This document shows, in pieces, positions 27,151 to 36,404 of a DNA stretch of 64,000 nucleotides. Source of the DNA: Nitrospira sp. (GTDB taxonomy: Bacteria > Nitrospirota > Nitrospiria > Nitrospirales > Nitrospiraceae); NCBI GenBank assembly GCA_020846195.1, contig JADLEJ010000023.1:62001-126000 (forward strand), written 5' to 3'. The notes beneath the pieces are model-generated. The model was not told where the DNA came from, made no database searches, and saw only the letters and a program-made list of their open reading frames with translations. Made by a program: the position numbers and the translations under genes. Each line of letters starts with the position of its first letter. The first letter of the stretch is position 1.

Positions 27151-28211
27151 AGGGCCACCCGATGGCGTCCGCTGCGCAAATAATTCATCGTGTGGACAGT
27201 CAGCAGAATGGTGAAATCCAGTTTGGCCTGGTCTTCCGCCGCCGACACACGAAGATCCAATTGACGGCATCGTTGGATCATGTCCTCCAGCACCTGGTCT
27301 ATCGTGTACTGATACTCTCCGGTCCAACTCGCAACTTTACGGCGCACTTCCCGCCGGAACCGGTTGAGAAAGGCGGCCGCGCTGGGCTTGCCCGGTTGCG
27401 CAGCCCCGTCCGAAAACAGCCGCTTGAGGTCGGGATCGTAGAGGAGGGAATGTTCCACGCCATAATGCGCGCGCTTCTGCGCGTAATGTTCACGCAGCGT
27501 CTTTTTGAGGCTGGGAAGCGGATCGATCTCGTCGGTAATCGAGACAGCCGGCTCGACCTCGGCTAACTCCTGCATGATCGCATCGACATAGTTCAGCTTC
27601 TTCAGTACCGGCCATCCACGATACCGGTCGGGCCAAGTGGAGTCCGGTGTCAGCCACACGGCAAACGTCTCCGCAAAGTCTTCGTCCGGATGGCTCTGGG
27701 CATACCAGACATCGAGATGCCGGACGAAACTCCGGCTGTACGGCCTGGGGCTGTAGTATTTGGGATAGGCCTGGGACGATTTACCGAAAATCGCTTGTCT
27801 TGTGCGGCGGCGGCGAATGCGATACGCGTTTTCAATCGCATGCCCCGCCTCATGCCGCAGAATGCGCAAACACCAGTCGGGAGTTCCGCCTTCCACCTCA
27901 AGCATCTGCGCCAGCTCAAGTTTGGCCAGACGCGGATGCGCCAGATAGAACGGGATCGCAATACCCGGCACGCCGTCCGGCGTGAACCATTCGTTCGACA
28001 GCCAATAGTGCGGACGGAATCGCAAGCGCCGCGATTCCAGCTCACGGTTCAACTCGGCGATTGGCTCCTCCAGAAAGCTGCCTTTGATTTCCAGATTGAG
28101 CCGGCCCATCGGCAAGTCTAATAATTTGTCGTCGGACCAACTGACCCATTCTGGATCAATCAGCTGATGCGCCGGGTGCTTTGGAGGCTCTAGACATGTT
28201 CGATGCATCAT
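27147..28211 (-). CDS. Putative zinc metallopeptidase (HExxH...E), coupled to ATP-grasp gene
   Basis: 354 residues, no signal peptide. LRILRHEAGHAIENAYRIRRRR holds the HExxH zinc motif (near 118-122) and SHPDEDFAETFAVWL about 55 residues later gives a glutamate that could be the third ligand, a gluzincin-like layout. This fits the family annotated as putative zinc-binding metallopeptidase (from memory, Pfam Peptidase_Mx). Cytoplasmic location is inferred. Coupled by ATGA to the ATP-grasp ligase. Confidence 0.65.
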   Translation of the reverse strand: MMHRTCLEPPKHPAHQLIDPEWVSWSDDKLLDLPMGRLNLEIKGSFLEEPIAELNRELESRRLRFRPHYWLSNEWFTPDGVPGIAIPFYLAHPRLAKLELAQMLEVEGGTPDWCLRILRHEAGHAIENAYRIRRRRTRQAIFGKSSQAYPKYYSPRPYSRSFVRHLDVWYAQSHPDEDFAETFAVWLTPDSTWPDRYRGWPVLKKLNYVDAIMQELAEVEPAVSITDEIDPLPSLKKTLREHYAQKRAHYGVEHSLLYDPDLKRLFSDGAAQPGKPSAAAFLNRFRREVRRKVASWTGEYQYTIDQVLEDMIQRCRQLDLRVSAAEDQAKLDFTILLTVHTMNYLRSGRHRVAL

Positions 28212-28587
28212 GCAGCCGTTCAGTACATTCTCGTCAAAATAGTTATCCTACTTGAGAAACTATAGCATTCAAAGCGGAATTCGTCGGCCACTGAGCATGC
28301 ACTCTTCTGCATACGACAAAAAATCGGAACGTTTTGTCGCTGCACGTACAAGAATGAACTGCAGAACGAGAATGCTGAATCGAAAACTCTAGAAGAGAGG
28401 ACGCAAGGACTCGCGTCGCGCCTGCAATCCACCACCGATACAAAACAGACCCGCGTTCGATCTATATCCTGCTTCCATTCAGAGAAAGCGCGTCATGTGG
28501 ATCGAGGGCCGGATTCATCAAATCATGCGCCGCCCTTCTCTCTTGATCCATCGACAGGCGCGCAATTGAGCGGGTACAATCGCGTCC
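28212..28587. other. Divergent intergenic region, 376 bases
   Basis: Lies between the leftward zincin gene and ttcA. AT-richer than its neighbours in the first 150 bases. It carries a candidate ttcA promoter at its right end. No small gene is supported on either strand. Confidence 0.5.
28551..28580 (+). promoter_or_regulatory. Candidate ttcA promoter, possibly leaderless
   Basis: TCGACA (28551-28556), 18-base spacer, TACAAT (28575-28580). The ATG at 28588 is only 7 bases after the -10 box, so transcription would start at or next to the start codon. No Shine-Dalgarno is present, consistent with a leaderless message. Confidence 0.45.
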
Positions 28588-29460
28588 ATGCCATTCACAC
28601 CCGTTCGCACGATGACTCCGGCAAAGCTGGACGAGGACACCGAAAAACTCCAGACCCGTCTCTGCCACCTGGTCGGCCAAGCCATTGCCGACTATCGACT
28701 GATTGAAGACAGAGACAAGATCATGGTCTGCCTCTCCGGCGGGAAAGACAGCTATGGCCTCCTGGACATCCTGCTGATACTTCAACAACGGGCCCCGATC
28801 CACTTCGATCTCGTCGCGGTGAATTTGGATCAAAAGCAACCAGGCTTTCCCGCGCATATCCTTCCTGAATATCTGACGAGCCGAGGCATTCCTTTTCACA
28901 TTGAAACGCGCGATACGTACTCCATCGTGAAACGCTTGATCCCGGAAGGCCAGACAACTTGTTCTCTCTGTTCTCGACTCAGGCGCGGGCACCTCTATCG
29001 CATCGCATCCGAGCTGGGCGCTACCAAGATCGCGCTCGGCCATCACCGCGACGATATCAATGAAACACTGTTTCTAAACCTCCTCTACACCGGCAAGCTC
29101 AAAGCCATGCCACCCAAACTCCGCTCGAAAGACGGCCGCCATCTTGTGATCCGCCCGCTGGCTTTCGTGAAGGAGGCAGACCTGGCCAAATACGCGGAGC
29201 TCCGTGGATTCCCGATCATTCCCTGCGATTTATGCGGGTCTCAGGAGGATCTGAAGAGGAAGGAAGTAAAGGCGCTGCTCCGTCAGTGGGAAACGCGATC
29301 GCCAGGCTGCTCCGACAGCATCGCGGCAGCGATCGCCAATGTTGCGCCGGCGCTTCTCATGGATCAACGCCTGTTCAATTTTCAAATGCTTCGCACGGCA
29401 CCCGACAGCATCGGCGAGGGCGACGCCTGGTTGGATGCTGAAGCACATCCGTCACAGTAG
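28588..29460 (+). CDS. ttcA: tRNA 2-thiocytidine biosynthesis protein TtcA
   Basis: Thiolates C32 of some tRNAs, an iron-sulfur-dependent reaction. 290 residues; PP-loop [15 protein letters not shown] at about 47-61, the cluster cysteines in [12 protein letters not shown] and PCDLCGSQ, and [17 protein letters not shown]. Length is close to family norm (about 310). Start 28588 assumes the leaderless promoter; ATG 28612 is an alternative. The tRNA-Arg in this window has C32 in its loop. Confidence 0.92.
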   Translation: MPFTPVRTMTPAKLDEDTEKLQTRLCHLVGQAIADYRLIEDRDKIMVCLSGGKDSYGLLDILLILQQRAPIHFDLVAVNLDQKQPGFPAHILPEYLTSRGIPFHIETRDTYSIVKRLIPEGQTTCSLCSRLRRGHLYRIASELGATKIALGHHRDDINETLFLNLLYTGKLKAMPPKLRSKDGRHLVIRPLAFVKEADLAKYAELRGFPIIPCDLCGSQEDLKRKEVKALLRQWETRSPGCSDSIAAAIANVAPALLMDQRLFNFQMLRTAPDSIGEGDAWLDAEAHPSQ

Positions 29461-29526
29461 CCCCACAAGATCCTCGCACATGCCAGAGAGCCGGATCGTT
29501 TCAAATGCAGTCGAGGAGTGTGCGCC

Positions 29527-29952
29527 TTGCGCGATGCTGACGATGACGTGCGATCCGATCCGCCACTGTGGTCGATAGGACTAGCCGTCCTCGTCATCCT
29601 CGCCGCCCCTTTGGCCCTGTATTCCCTCGCGCCGTCAGGTCCTCTGCGCGCAGGGGACACTATTTTCTCTCATGGACAGCAGCGCGTATACGCCGCTGCT
29701 GCCGGAACAGCGGTAGGACTTCAGGCGCGGGAAACCTGCCTGCTCGATCCCGACACCCCTCTCATCATTCTCGAATTGCAAGATGAGCAGGAGAAAGGCA
29801 ACCTGCTCGCCACCGTACAAGGCAATTCCGTTTCCGAATGGCCCTTCTGCCCAGCCCACACTCAGGTGCTCGTGAGCATCCATCAGATTTTCCAGAAGCC
29901 TGATCCATGGGATGCGCCGACGCGCAGGCTGTCGTGGATTTTCGGGAAATGA
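29527..29952 (+). CDS. Small membrane-anchored hypothetical protein
   Basis: About 141 residues with one N-terminal membrane segment (WSIGLAVLVILAAPLALYSL) and a periplasmic-looking tail. A TTG start at 29527 is chosen because GAGGAG ends 8 bases upstream; the GTG at 29518 overlaps that site. No family recognised. Lies between ttcA and the convergent msrA. Confidence 0.5.
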   Translation: MRDADDDVRSDPPLWSIGLAVLVILAAPLALYSLAPSGPLRAGDTIFSHGQQRVYAAAAGTAVGLQARETCLLDPDTPLIILELQDEQEKGNLLATVQGNSVSEWPFCPAHTQVLVSIHQIFQKPDPWDAPTRRLSWIFGK

Positions 29953-29966
29953 CGGGAGGACTCGCG

Positions 29967-30509
29967 TCAGGGCTTCAGCTTCGACACGAACTGCTTTCGA
30001 AACTTAGCGACCTTTGGGCTGACCACAAACTGGCAATAGCCTTGAAGCGGATTTCTGGCGAAGTATTCTTGGTGGTATCGTTCAGCCTCATACCACGCTG
30101 TCGCAGCAACGATCTCTGTCACAATTGGGTTAGGATAGAGCCCTTGGGCCGTAACTGCGGCAGCGACCGCCTCGGCCACCTGCCGCTGCTCAGGGGAATG
30201 GTAGAAAATTGCGGAGCGATACTGCGTGCCTTCGTCGTTACCCTGGCGGTTCAACGTCGTGGGATCGTGGATCGCAAAAAATATTTCGACTAGCTCCCGG
30301 CAAGAGATGAGCATGGGATCGTAGGTGACACGCACTGCTTCGGCATGGCCGGTCCTTCCACCACACACCGCTTCATACGAAGGATTCTCAAGGGCGCCGC
30401 CGACATAACCGGATTCGACCGAAAGGACACCCTTGACTTGATCGTAGACCGCCTCCAAACACCAGAAACATCCACCCGCCAGAGTAATGACTTCGGTTCC
30501 GGCACTCAT
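29967..30509 (-). CDS. msrA: Peptide methionine sulfoxide reductase MsrA
   Basis: Repairs S-methionine sulfoxide. 180 residues with the catalytic GGCFWCLEAVYD (C14), SGYVGG, TGHAEAVRVTYDP and ERYHQEYFARNP. The usual length is 170-210. The ATG at 30509 gives the typical short N terminus before the active site. Confidence 0.95.
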   Translation of the reverse strand: MSAGTEVITLAGGCFWCLEAVYDQVKGVLSVESGYVGGALENPSYEAVCGGRTGHAEAVRVTYDPMLISCRELVEIFFAIHDPTTLNRQGNDEGTQYRSAIFYHSPEQRQVAEAVAAAVTAQGLYPNPIVTEIVAATAWYEAERYHQEYFARNPLQGYCQFVVSPKVAKFRKQFVSKLKP

Positions 30510-30591
30510 CGCGTAGCCGTCCTCCCACCCCACTCTAGCCGCCTGGTTCCGAATCGTTCACTCGCCTTCATGACGTCGGCTCTCCGGCCTG

Positions 30592-30753
30592 CTAGTCGTC
30601 TTCTTCCTCTTCAATGTCCTCAATGCCTTCGTAGCTCATTTCAGGAAATGCGGCACTAGCCTTCTCACAGGCCGTCTCTATCATCTCCTCGGCATCTTCA
30701 GCCGAATCCGCGTTAACCAAAAACTTGACTGTAACCGCATACCGTTGCTCCAC
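30592..30753 (-). CDS. Small acidic-tailed hypothetical protein
   Basis: 53 residues: a short beta-like N terminus (QRYAVTVKFLVNADSAEDAEEMI) and an acidic tail (EDIEEEEDD). A GTG start at 30753 is supported by AAAGGAG upstream; the longer frame to 30828 runs through that site. No family recognised. The 288 bases to the PilZ gene show no further gene. Confidence 0.55.
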   Translation of the reverse strand: MEQRYAVTVKFLVNADSAEDAEEMIETACEKASAAFPEMSYEGIEDIEEEEDD

Positions 30754-31041
30754 TCCGCACTCCTTTCGATTCCCCTGCAAAAATGAAAAGGCTGAGAACG
30801 AGGGCTCCGACGAGGCACTCCGTTTCATCCTGTCTATGGTCGGTACTTTGGTACAGCAAGAGGGAGCATGTCAATCGGTAGTCCCCCTCATATCCGAACT
30901 CCCAACTGCCATCTCAAGCCAATGGGAACCGCTCCGCGGCGGCATTCGTTCAATCGAAAAGCATCTAGCCAGAAATGTGATTGGAGGAAAAAGTCCGGCA
31001 CGTATTAGCATCGAACTTGATGGATATCGGGTGGCAAGCGG

Positions 31042-31443
31042 TCAGGCCTGCTGGTCCTGCTCAATCTTGCTGATAATCGCAGCGATTTTATCCTGTTCTC
31101 CCGACCTGATACGTGTGAACGCCAACCCGAAGGTGCTTGCATCAACCCAGCGAACGATCGCTTCATCGATCATGATCGGCCAATCGAGGTCTGGAATATG
31201 GAGGCGGCATTCAAACTTATCCCCCAAGTCGACGGCCATTCCACTTTCGATCTTGCAACCCCCGACAGACAGATCGAGCGTTCGTCCATTCCCTTCATGA
31301 AGGCCGCCCGAGAAGGTGCTTCGAAACTGCGTGGTAAAACGAGGTTGATTTCGGCGTTCATCGGGACTCGAGAGTCTCGCTTCCTCGGACTTCTTCCCAG
31401 ACTTGAATAGCGCGGCCATTTTTTTCATCGCTGGAATTGACAT
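31042..31443 (-). CDS. PilZ-domain protein
   Basis: 133 residues. A basic N terminus then a PilZ domain: ERRNQPRFTTQFRS (RxxxR) and TLDLSVGGCKIESG (DxSxxG), the c-di-GMP contacts. Single domain with no partner domain, so an adaptor-type c-di-GMP receptor is likely. Second PilZ protein in the window. Confidence 0.85.
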   Translation of the reverse strand: MSIPAMKKMAALFKSGKKSEEARLSSPDERRNQPRFTTQFRSTFSGGLHEGNGRTLDLSVGGCKIESGMAVDLGDKFECRLHIPDLDWPIMIDEAIVRWVDASTFGLAFTRIRSGEQDKIAAIISKIEQDQQA

Positions 31444-31545
31444 ATCGGCAAGCTATATGGCGGACTTATAAACAGGCTCTCTGGCGAGGCCTCCTTCCGT
31501 ACGATTTCTGGAAGGACGCCTCGCGATGATACTGGCTCGAATCGT

Positions 31546-32238
31546 CTACTGCTTCACCTGAAGCAGCATGTGGCCACGTCGATTTTGTTGATAGCAGGAC
31601 TCGGCATGATCGAAACAAAACGGCTGTTCTTTACCGAACGAGACGATGGCGACTTGCTGGGGATTGATCCCAGCTTCATGAAGGTACGTCTTTGCCGCCT
31701 TCGCCCGCTTGTCCCCAAGGACCATGTTGTAATCGGTCGTTCCCCGTTCGTCGCAATGTCCTTCGATTTTCAAGACGGCACCAGGATGATCCTTCAGCCA
31801 ACTCGCGTCGCGGTCCAGCGCTTCCATCCCGGCATTAGATACGGTCCACTGATCGTACCCGAAAAACACATCCTGAAGCCCTGCTTCAATGGCCGCCTTC
31901 TCTTCCTTCGTCAACTCAGCCCGCCGTCTTACGGTGATATCGGAAGGATTCAGTGAGGCTCGGTACCCACTTTGAGCCAAGCGCTCTTCATCGGGACTTT
32001 GAGAAAACCCTCTGAGCTCTCCCGACTCTCCACCGCGTGCCATCCCAGGGAAATTGGGATTGACGCCTTCCCCATTCCAATTCTTCGATTTGTCTGCCTG
32101 CGACGATGCCGACTTACCAGACTGCGCTGCCGTAACGTCCCCATCAGACTGGAGCCATTTCATGCTGCAACCCTGAGCCGCGATCATGACCAGCCCGAAT
32201 ATAATCACGTTACCCATGGACACATTTCTTCCCGTCAT
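31546..32238 (-). CDS. pal: Peptidoglycan-associated lipoprotein (Pal/OmpA family)
   Basis: 230 residues. Type II signal peptide ending in MIAAQGC, a low-complexity linker to about residue 120, then an OmpA C-terminal domain: VFFGYDQWTVSNAGMEALDRDASWL, KIEGHCDERGTTDYNMVLGDKRAKAAKTYL and NRRGHMLLQVKQ. EGHCDERGT is the Pal version of the diaminopimelate-binding motif. GAGGAG sets the start at 32238. No tolB lies next to it here, unlike the usual Tol-Pal order. Confidence 0.85.
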   Translation of the reverse strand: MTGRNVSMGNVIIFGLVMIAAQGCSMKWLQSDGDVTAAQSGKSASSQADKSKNWNGEGVNPNFPGMARGGESGELRGFSQSPDEERLAQSGYRASLNPSDITVRRRAELTKEEKAAIEAGLQDVFFGYDQWTVSNAGMEALDRDASWLKDHPGAVLKIEGHCDERGTTDYNMVLGDKRAKAAKTYLHEAGINPQQVAIVSFGKEQPFCFDHAESCYQQNRRGHMLLQVKQ

Positions 32239-32675
32239 ACGATTCTCCTCAGTTAATAATTCCCTATCGCAATATGATCGTCGCAGCCTCTCACCTATCC
32301 ACACTTCGTAATGAGCATGGATTCATAGCCCGTAAGAGGCCTGAGCCTCCCTGCGTGAAGACGATCCGTGCAAATCGTTAGATCAACTATAGCACCAGGT
32401 TAAAAATTGTCTTTTTCGAAAAAGGCAGACCTAGGGTGCGCTAAGAAATCTCTCTTTGAAAAGACTGCTGCATCCAAAAATTAGCTCAAATTCGCCTGGA
32501 TAGATGTATGCTTGGCGGGCGCAAGAAGGTAAATTACACGAGCAATTACTGACACTTGCGGACTACTCTGCGGAGTAGGAGGAATAGGAATAGAGAAGAG
32601 CGAGGCTTGATGGGAGAAACTACGCGCACGAGATACCGAGCTGCTGGAGCCTACCGTTTCAGTTTGGATGGACGC
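32239..32675. other. Non-coding stretch upstream of pal, 437 bases
   Basis: AT-rich compared with the surroundings, with short A and T runs near 32400-32500 and a 6-bp hairpin (CTACTC-TGCG-GAGTAG) near 32563-32578. It should carry the pal promoter. An open frame on the plus strand (32556-32750) is rejected. No gene is supported. Confidence 0.5.
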
Positions 32676-32816
32676 TTAATGCGACGCCCTACGATCCGAC
32701 CATCGAGCTGGCCGCATAATCGTCCCCAATCCGGCAACGGCACAGATTAACACCACCATCGCAAGACCTACAGCAAGAAGAAAACCTGCCTTTACCTCAT
32801 GCAATACAGGGATCAT
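32676..32816 (-). CDS. 46-residue single-span membrane protein
   Basis: MIPVLHEVKAGFLLAVGLAM leads into one membrane segment (residues about 11-33) followed by a basic cytoplasmic-type tail (RPARWSDRRASH). GGGAGGGAG sits 5 bases before the ATG, an unusually strong ribosome site for a gene this size. It follows a tiny zinc-ribbon gene by 21 bases, probably cotranscribed. Function unknown. Confidence 0.55.
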   Translation of the reverse strand: MIPVLHEVKAGFLLAVGLAMVVLICAVAGLGTIMRPARWSDRRASH

Positions 32817-32837
32817 CGTCGCTCCCTCCCAATCTAT

Positions 32838-33005
32838 TTACCCACACTGCCATCCGCACTTGCAGAACCAAGCATTCATGGGCTCATCCTTTTGGAGGAT
32901 CCGGCCACAGCAAGGACAAGAACGAGTCCACTGGTGCCGAGCTAATACGGCCATTCTATCAGGCCACCCTCTCTCGCGTCTCCCTTTTCGGAAAAAATCG
33001 GCCAT
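32838..33005 (-). CDS. 55-residue zinc-ribbon protein
   Basis: MADFFRKGRRERGWPDR precedes TRSCPCCGRILQKDE and NAWFCKCGWQCG: CPCC and CKC/CGWQC clusters 15 residues apart, a compact zinc ribbon. ATG 33005 has a GATGAGG site 8 bases upstream; ATG 32954 is an in-frame alternative (38 residues). Probably forms a pair with the membrane protein after it. Confidence 0.5.
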   Translation of the reverse strand: MADFFRKGRRERGWPDRMAVLARHQWTRSCPCCGRILQKDEPMNAWFCKCGWQCG

Positions 33006-33187
33006 GGGATGAGCCTCATCTCAATTTCTTTCATTCTAGGAGATAGGCCATGAGAATTCTATTCCTCTTTGGCGGAAGGAAACGCTAAACCCAACACAGG
33101 CTGGCAAGCACACGAAACCGCTATATCACTTATCTTTCAAATATTTACAAGCTAGTGAATCGGCCTGGAAGGTAGTCGCTTTGATGG

Positions 33188-33261
<74 letters not shown>

Positions 33262-33353
33262 ACGGCAGTAGTTCAATCACTTCTGCGGCAGCAATGTCAA
33301 GGATGACCAAGCGCCAGCTCATGCCTCGGCTAGAAAATAACGACCGGCTCAAC

Positions 33354-33860
33354 TTACTGCTGGACGGAAGAAAGAATCGTGTCGACGATTTGATTGATGG
33401 TGCATCCATCGGTGGGCACAAGATGGTCGGCGGCTTCTCGATACTTTGGCGTGCGCACCGCCAGCACTTCTTCAATTTCCTCCACGAACGATTTAGTGCC
33501 CGTCAGCGATGGGCGCTGAGTATCACATCCGATGCGCGACGCAATCGTCTCGACTGAAGCGGTCAGCCAAAACAACCTGCCATTTTTTTTCAACCAGGCC
33601 ACATTCTCCTGACGAAGAATCGCCCCTCCACCCGTATCGATGACCAATTTATCTTGGGCGGCAAAGTCACGGCAGACCGCCGATTCAAGATCACTGAAAT
33701 ATTCCCAGCCATGCTGCGCGACAATCTCGGGAACGGATCGTCCCGCCTGCCGAACAATTTCCGCATCGGTCGAAACCAGCCGCCAGCCAAGTCGTGCGGC
33801 CAATACTTTCCCAACCGTGCTTTTCCCTGTCCCGCGATATCCGGTCAGCACAATGTTCAT
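33354..33860 (-). CDS. aroK: Shikimate kinase
   Basis: Phosphorylates shikimate at O3. 168 residues; Walker A GYRGTGKSTVGKVLA at residues 7-21, the shikimate-binding STDAEI, DTGGGAILR, and the lid RPSLTG. The start at 33860 overlaps the aroE stop (ATGA), so a longer frame is not needed. Confidence 0.95.
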   Translation of the reverse strand: MNIVLTGYRGTGKSTVGKVLAARLGWRLVSTDAEIVRQAGRSVPEIVAQHGWEYFSDLESAVCRDFAAQDKLVIDTGGGAILRQENVAWLKKNGRLFWLTASVETIASRIGCDTQRPSLTGTKSFVEEIEEVLAVRTPKYREAADHLVPTDGCTINQIVDTILSSVQQ

Positions 33861-34711
33861 CGGAAACGAGACTCCAGGACGGTTCGCATAACATCCACCG
33901 GAGCAGTCTGATTGGTCCACAGCTCGAATTGCGCGGCAGCTTGGTGCAGAAACATTTCCAACCCAGGAATCGTGACACACCCTGCCCGCTGGGCGTCCTT
34001 CAGCAGTTGGGTCTCGCGCGGATTGTAGACAATATCCATCACGGCCAGGCCTGCGTGTAACAGCGGTGCCGGCACGCAGGTCCCTTCAACCTTTGGAGAC
34101 ATGCCGATCGGAGTACAGTGAACCACGATTTGCGCGGCAGGAAGCACCTGTCTCAGCGCGGCTTCATCGAGGTGAGCTTCGTCCACGGCAAGCGGCGTTT
34201 TCGAGCGAAGATCCTCCGCTAATCGCGCCCGTTCACTCGCATCCACACCGAGCAACGTTACTCCCGCAAGTCCCGGCTCTCCTGCAAGCGCAAACGCAAT
34301 CGCGCGCGCGGCCCCTCCCGACCCCAGCAGCGCAACGCGCTTTCCAACGAGAGATCCAACGCCTCCACGAAGCGCACGCAACGCACCAATGGCATCGGTG
34401 TTGTACCCAACCAGCGCGCCCTGCTTCGCCACAATCGTATTGATCGCTCCGATGTGCCTGGCGGTGGGGTCAACTTCGTCGAGATAGGGGATCGACGAAA
34501 CCTTATGAGGGATCGTAACGCTGGCGCCTCGAAACCCACCAAGCGCGCGGAGCCCTTTGATCGCTTCACCAATCGCCTCGACTTGAAACGCGAGATACAC
34601 CAGATTCAACTGGAGCTGTTGGAACGCCGCATTATGAATGGCGGGGGACAGCGAATGCTCGACGGGATTTCCAATGACTCCGCAGAACCCTGTGTGCGCG
34701 TCAATCTCCAT
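33857..34711 (-). CDS. aroE: Shikimate dehydrogenase
   Basis: NADPH-dependent reduction of 3-dehydroshikimate. 284 residues with GVIGNPVEHSLSPAIHN, VTIPHK (catalytic Lys), GAINTIV, NTDAIGALRAL and the nucleotide loop LGSGGAARAI, then VHCTPIGM. AGGTGAG lies 6 bases before ATG 34711 but would directly abut ATG 34717, so 34711 is chosen. Coupled to aroK. Confidence 0.95.
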   Translation of the reverse strand: MEIDAHTGFCGVIGNPVEHSLSPAIHNAAFQQLQLNLVYLAFQVEAIGEAIKGLRALGGFRGASVTIPHKVSSIPYLDEVDPTARHIGAINTIVAKQGALVGYNTDAIGALRALRGGVGSLVGKRVALLGSGGAARAIAFALAGEPGLAGVTLLGVDASERARLAEDLRSKTPLAVDEAHLDEAALRQVLPAAQIVVHCTPIGMSPKVEGTCVPAPLLHAGLAVMDIVYNPRETQLLKDAQRAGCVTIPGLEMFLHQAAAQFELWTNQTAPVDVMRTVLESRFR

Positions 34712-34749
34712 AGTCATCTCACCTGTTACTCTGGCGCCGGTTGGACGGC

Positions 34750-35505
34750 TCACCACACGGTCATCCCACCGTCGATGCGAAACGTCCCGCCGGTGACCCA
34801 GGCCGATTCGTCCGATGCAAGATACAGAACCATATTCGCCACTTCTTCTGGCTTGCCTGGACGGCGGATCGGATAGTGCGACAAGATCGATCCGAGCTGA
34901 TCGGGATTGGCCATCAAGGGGGCGGCCATCGGCGTATCGATCAGACCTGGATTCACCACATTGCAACGAATGCCATCGGTGGCGTAATCGATTGCGATCG
35001 ATCGTGTGAGCGCATCGACCGCTCCTTTGGACGCCGCATACGCAGATAAGAGGGGAATGCCGACCAGGCTGGCAATCGATGAAATATTGACGATGGATCC
35101 GCCGGCCTGTTTGAGCATTTCTGGAATGACCGCGCGCATCATGCGAAACACGCCGGTCACATTCACGTCCAGCACATGCGTCCAAGCCGCGTCGTCCATT
35201 TCATGAAGACGCTTCCCAAAATCTCCGATGCCTGCATTGTTCACCAGCACATCGATTTTTCGAAACGACGCTAACGCCTGCTGAACCACCATCCGCGCAT
35301 GATCGTCATCCGTCACCGACCCGGCGACCGCAAGCACCTTGCCGCCATGCGCTGAAATCTCCCGGACGACTCGGTCGAGCTCGGCCTGGCGGCGGCCCGT
35401 AATCACAATCGCCGCGCCCTCTTCGGCAAACCGTTTGGCGACGGACTCCCCAATGCCGGCATTCCCACCCGTAATTAATGCGACCTTCCCTTCCAACCGT
35501 TTCAT
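34750..35505 (-). CDS. SDR-family oxidoreductase
   Basis: 251 residues, classical short-chain dehydrogenase: TGGNAGIGESVAKRF (NAD(P) loop), VNNAGIG, catalytic Ser in IVNISSIASLVG and YAASK (Tyr-Lys), with the Pro-Gly NPGLIDTP. FabG-like overall, but the substrate cannot be predicted. Its start overlaps the trmI stop (ATGA) and aroE follows 38 bases on. Confidence 0.88.
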   Translation of the reverse strand: MKRLEGKVALITGGNAGIGESVAKRFAEEGAAIVITGRRQAELDRVVREISAHGGKVLAVAGSVTDDDHARMVVQQALASFRKIDVLVNNAGIGDFGKRLHEMDDAAWTHVLDVNVTGVFRMMRAVIPEMLKQAGGSIVNISSIASLVGIPLLSAYAASKGAVDALTRSIAIDYATDGIRCNVVNPGLIDTPMAAPLMANPDQLGSILSHYPIRRPGKPEEVANMVLYLASDESAWVTGGTFRIDGGMTVW

Positions 35506-36380
35506 GATGCCGCCCCTTCCGTGTCGCTGTTCGCGGGAAGCTCCGCGCTAGACACCTCCGCAGGGTCCCGTTCACGCCGGACCTCGAGCAAACCCGGTTC
35601 TACCTTCCTGGCCACCGTAATAAAACCAGAATGGGCCACCATCCGATGATCGGGACGAACGCTTCGCCCCAACACCGACCACGTACGGATGAGAGACTCA
35701 AACGTCTCCACCATGCCGAAGACCTTTGCCCGCTCAAGCGCTTCAACCGTTTGAACGACTTGCGGAACCGTCGGCACAAAACTCAGATAGATGCCGCCAG
35801 ATCGCAAGGCTTTCGCCGCATGCGGCACGACCTGCCAAGGCTCCGGCAAATCGAGCACGACACGATCGAACGGAACCCCATCCTCTAATAGATCGATGCC
35901 CTCATAGGCACTCTTCCTCAACGACAGGAGATTCGGCGTCGGCCCCAAGTAGCGATGGATATTCGTCAACGCCGTTTTGGCAAAGTCTTCCCGCAAATCG
36001 TATGTCACCACAAGGCCCTGCGGCCCCACAAGGCGCAAGAGCGCCATGGTCAGCGCACCGGAACCGGTCCCGGCTTCGAAGACACGCGCGCCCGGATACA
36101 CGTCCGCCCACATTGGAATAAGCGCCAGATCCTTAGGGTAGAGCACCTGCGCGCCGCGGGGCATTTTCAGAACGTAGTCGCCGAAGGTCGGCCGCAACGC
36201 CAGCATCTTTTTCCCGCCCGACAACACGACGACCGTCCCATCGGGGCGCCCGATCATCTCGTCATGGGGAATCTTCTGTCCGCTAAATTGATAGGTCTCG
36301 CCGGCTTTGAGCGTCAGCGCGTACTGCCGCCCTTTCTTATCGACGAGATGGATGCGTTCGCCCGATACAAGTTGTGACAT
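35502..36380 (-). CDS. trmI: tRNA (adenine-N1)-methyltransferase, TrmI family
   Basis: Forms m1A58 in the T loop of tRNAs. 292 residues: an N-terminal beta domain, then a Rossmann methyltransferase with VFEAGTGSGALTMALLR (SAM loop), VVTYDLREDFA, and DRVVLDLPEPWQVV (catalytic Asp-Leu-Pro). ATG 36380 gives the family N terminus MSQLVSGERIHL; ATG 36404 has a GGGGAG but at poor spacing. First gene of the coupled set trmI-SDR-aroE-aroK. Confidence 0.88.
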   Translation of the reverse strand: MSQLVSGERIHLVDKKGRQYALTLKAGETYQFSGQKIPHDEMIGRPDGTVVVLSGGKKMLALRPTFGDYVLKMPRGAQVLYPKDLALIPMWADVYPGARVFEAGTGSGALTMALLRLVGPQGLVVTYDLREDFAKTALTNIHRYLGPTPNLLSLRKSAYEGIDLLEDGVPFDRVVLDLPEPWQVVPHAAKALRSGGIYLSFVPTVPQVVQTVEALERAKVFGMVETFESLIRTWSVLGRSVRPDHRMVAHSGFITVARKVEPGLLEVRRERDPAEVSSAELPANSDTEGAAS

Positions 36381-36404
36381 GGGGCGGCATTCTAGGAGGT
36401 TCAT

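Noticed and set aside
32556..32750. 64-codon plus-strand frame
   Set aside because: It overlaps the minus-strand small membrane gene and has a poor start; the minus gene has the better ribosome site.
33050..33088. 12-codon frame ATG-AGA...CGC-TAA with a perfect TAGGAGAT site
   Set aside because: Too short to be a gene and nothing follows it; possibly a leftover start or chance. Left as a note.
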